5,116 nucleotides of DNA from Mycobacterium sp. (lineage in GTDB: Bacteria; Actinomycetota; Actinomycetes; Mycobacteriales; Mycobacteriaceae), in assembly GCA_019246375.1 (NCBI GenBank), contig JAFAQO010000185.1, positions 1 through 5,116 of the forward strand. Direction: 5' to 3'. The position numbers and the translations under genes were made by a program. The notes below the pieces were generated by a model. It was not told the origin of the DNA. It was given only the letters and a program-made list of their open reading frames with translations, and did not search any database. This document shows positions 3,777 to 5,116 of the stretch, one piece after another (within the stretch, counting starts at the first letter, position 1; the number at the start of each line of letters is the position of its first letter).

Positions 3777-5116
3777 GTGAAGGTCGGTCGCAAAGAAGCG
3801 CTCGCCGTTGCGTTAGGTTTTGCCCTGGTTGCGGCCGCGTTCGTCCTGCCACGCCTGCACGCGGGGGTCATACCTCGACACAATGCCGAGCCCCTGCGTT
3901 TCGCCACGCATGCCAATGCGGCACCGATCTTCGGCTGGTTCGAAGCCCACGCCAGCTGGGGCACTGGTCCGGCGATCCTGATCGGCCTGGCTGCGGTGGC
4001 GTGGGGCCCATCTGTGGCGAAGCGGCTTCGTTGGCGGCTACTGATCCTGGTCACCTGGGCCACCGCCGGCGCATGGGCGTTTTCGCTGGCGATGATCGAT
4101 GGCTGGCAGCGCGGCTTCGCCGGCCGGCTGACCGAAGAAAACGAGTACCTGCCGCAGGTGCCCAGCATCACCGACATCCCGGAAGCAGTCCGGACGTTCT
4201 CGAGCCGAATTCTGGACTTTCAGCCCAATTCGTGGATCACCCATGTGTCCGGACATCCGCCCGGCGCGTTACTGACCTTTGTCTGGCTAGACCGTATCGG
4301 CCTGGGCGGCGGCGCCTGGGCCGGGCTGCTGTGTCTGCTGGTAGGGTCGAGCGCCGCGCCGGCAGTGATGACCGCTGTCCGCGCGGTAGCCGATGAGCCG
4401 ACCGCGCGGATGGTCGCCCCGTTCGTGGCGGTGGCACCGACGGCCATCTGGGTCGCTGTCTCCGCCGACGGGTACTTCGCCGGGGTGGCGGCCTGGGGCA
4501 TCGCCTTGTTGGCGCTGACGGTGCACGGCTCGGTCCGGTTCCCCGCCCTGATGGCAGCTGCCGCGGGCCTCCTGCTCGGGTGCGCGATCTTCCTCAACTA
4601 CGGGTTGACGTTGATGGCGTTGCGGGGGTTGGCGGTACTGGCGTGCGCGACCGACTGGCGGGCCGCCCTACGAGCGGTGGGTCCGGCCGCATTAGCCGCA
4701 ACCGCGGTGGGGGTAGCGTTCGCTGCCGCGGGCTTCTGGTGGTTTGACGGGTATGCCCTTGTTCAGCAACGGTATTGGCAAGGCATTGCCAAGGACAGGC
4801 CGTTCCAGTACTGGGGCTGGGCCAATCTGGCGTCAGTGGTGTGCGCGATCGGACTGGGAAGTGTAGCCGGCATTGGCCGGGCGTTCGACCGGGCCGCGAT
4901 CCGTAAGCGCTCGGGTTTGCATCTGCTGCTACTGGCCGTCCTGGCTGCCATTGTCTTCGCCGATTCAAGCATGCTCAGCAAGGCTGAAACTGAACGGATT
5001 TGGCTGCCGTTCACGGTCTGGCTGACCGCCGCACCTGCCCTGCTTTCGCCCCAATCGCACCGAATGTGGCTGGCGCTCAACGTCGTTGGAGCACTGCTGC
5101 TGAATAGCCTGATCTT
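3777..5116 (+). CDS. GT-C superfamily membrane glycosyltransferase (Rv0541c-like), 3' end cut by window
   Basis: The frame runs without a stop from GTG 3777 to the window edge, 446 codons. An in-frame TGA at 3768-3770 makes GTG 3777 the first possible start. The protein is strongly hydrophobic with many membrane helices: about 8-25, 65-78, 88-106, 162-172, 180-194, then a long series after residue 220. The N-terminus is short and basic ('MKVGRKEA'). Non-membrane segments suggest a GT-C enzyme using a polyprenyl-phosphate sugar: acidic 'TEENEYLPQVPSITDIPEA' (119-137), 'SWITHVSGHPPGALLTF' (152-168), 'YWQGIAKDRPFQYWGW' around 340-355, and 'SKAETERIWLPF' (401-412), similar to the 'ERIWLPF' segment of related mycobacterial membrane proteins. 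Length and position match Rv0541c (about 449 residues), which I recall being listed as a putative GT-C transferase; substrate unknown. The best purine-rich site, AGGAGGAGG ending at 3755, lies 21 bases before the GTG, so initiation may be weak or depend on RNA folding in the repeats. Confidence 0.87.
   Translation, partial: MKVGRKEALAVALGFALVAAAFVLPRLHAGVIPRHNAEPLRFATHANAAPIFGWFEAHASWGTGPAILIGLAAVAWGPSVAKRLRWRLLILVTWATAGAWAFSLAMIDGWQRGFAGRLTEENEYLPQVPSITDIPEAVRTFSSRILDFQPNSWITHVSGHPPGALLTFVWLDRIGLGGGAWAGLLCLLVGSSAAPAVMTAVRAVADEPTARMVAPFVAVAPTAIWVAVSADGYFAGVAAWGIALLALTVHGSVRFPALMAAAAGLLLGCAIFLNYGLTLMALRGLAVLACATDWRAALRAVGPAALAATAVGVAFAAAGFWWFDGYALVQQRYWQGIAKDRPFQYWGWANLASVVCAIGLGSVAGIGRAFDRAAIRKRSGLHLLLLAVLAAIVFADSSMLSKAETERIWLPFTVWLTAAPALLSPQSHRMWLALNVVGALLLNSLI

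Noticed and set aside
3350..4177. Long minus-strand open frame (275 codons) across the repeat array
   Set aside because: It runs antisense to the HTTM 3' end and GT-C 5' end, both supported by motifs and membrane topology; its Arg/Ala/Pro-rich translation has no recognisable domain.
3725..4396. Plus-strand open frame of 223 codons starting in repeat unit 2
   Set aside because: It overlaps the GT-C gene in another frame; the product is Arg/Cys/Gly-rich with no membrane helices or motifs, typical of a shadow frame in high-GC DNA.

Overview
The window is high-GC DNA from an actinobacterium, most likely a slow-growing Mycobacterium close to, but probably not inside, the M. tuberculosis complex. 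The gene order is the mycobacterial pitA – small membrane protein – DUF3349 – menE – GT-C block, which corresponds to Rv0545c to Rv0541c in M. tuberculosis. This assignment comes from protein motifs and remembered gene order, not from a database search. All genes are on the + strand and look like one long operon: two junctions are ATGA overlaps, and the largest gaps are 58 and 121 bp.

Layout. 1-260: C-terminal end of the phosphate permease PitA. 257-544: a 95-residue protein with two membrane helices. 603-908: a DUF3349 helical protein. 866-2053: menE, o-succinylbenzoate-CoA ligase of menaquinone synthesis. About 2073-2612: a membrane-anchored DUF5819-like protein. 2609-3655: an HTTM (vitamin K-dependent gamma-carboxylase-like) membrane protein. 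3644-3767: a MIRU-like array of 55-bp direct repeats, each with a perfect hairpin. 3777 to the window end: a GT-C type membrane glycosyltransferase, 446 codons visible and apparently within a few codons of its end.

The most interesting feature is the two-gene cassette (DUF5819-like plus HTTM) between menE and the GT-C gene. The HTTM protein keeps the lysine that aligns with the catalytic-base lysine of animal gamma-glutamyl carboxylase, an enzyme that uses reduced vitamin K. Here it lies directly downstream of a gene for making menaquinone (vitamin K2), which suggests a menaquinol-dependent membrane enzyme with a dedicated partner. From memory, M. tuberculosis H37Rv has menE next to the GT-C gene without this pair, so the cassette may be a gain or a loss between relatives. 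The repeat array begins at the HTTM stop codon, at the downstream edge of the cassette.

Two genes have unusual starts. The DUF5819-like gene has its best ribosome binding site in front of a CTG. menE has no well-placed ATG, GTG or TTG, but has an AAGGG at good spacing before an ATA that overlaps the previous stop codon. No RNA genes, CRISPR arrays, insertion sequences or convincing terminators were seen.
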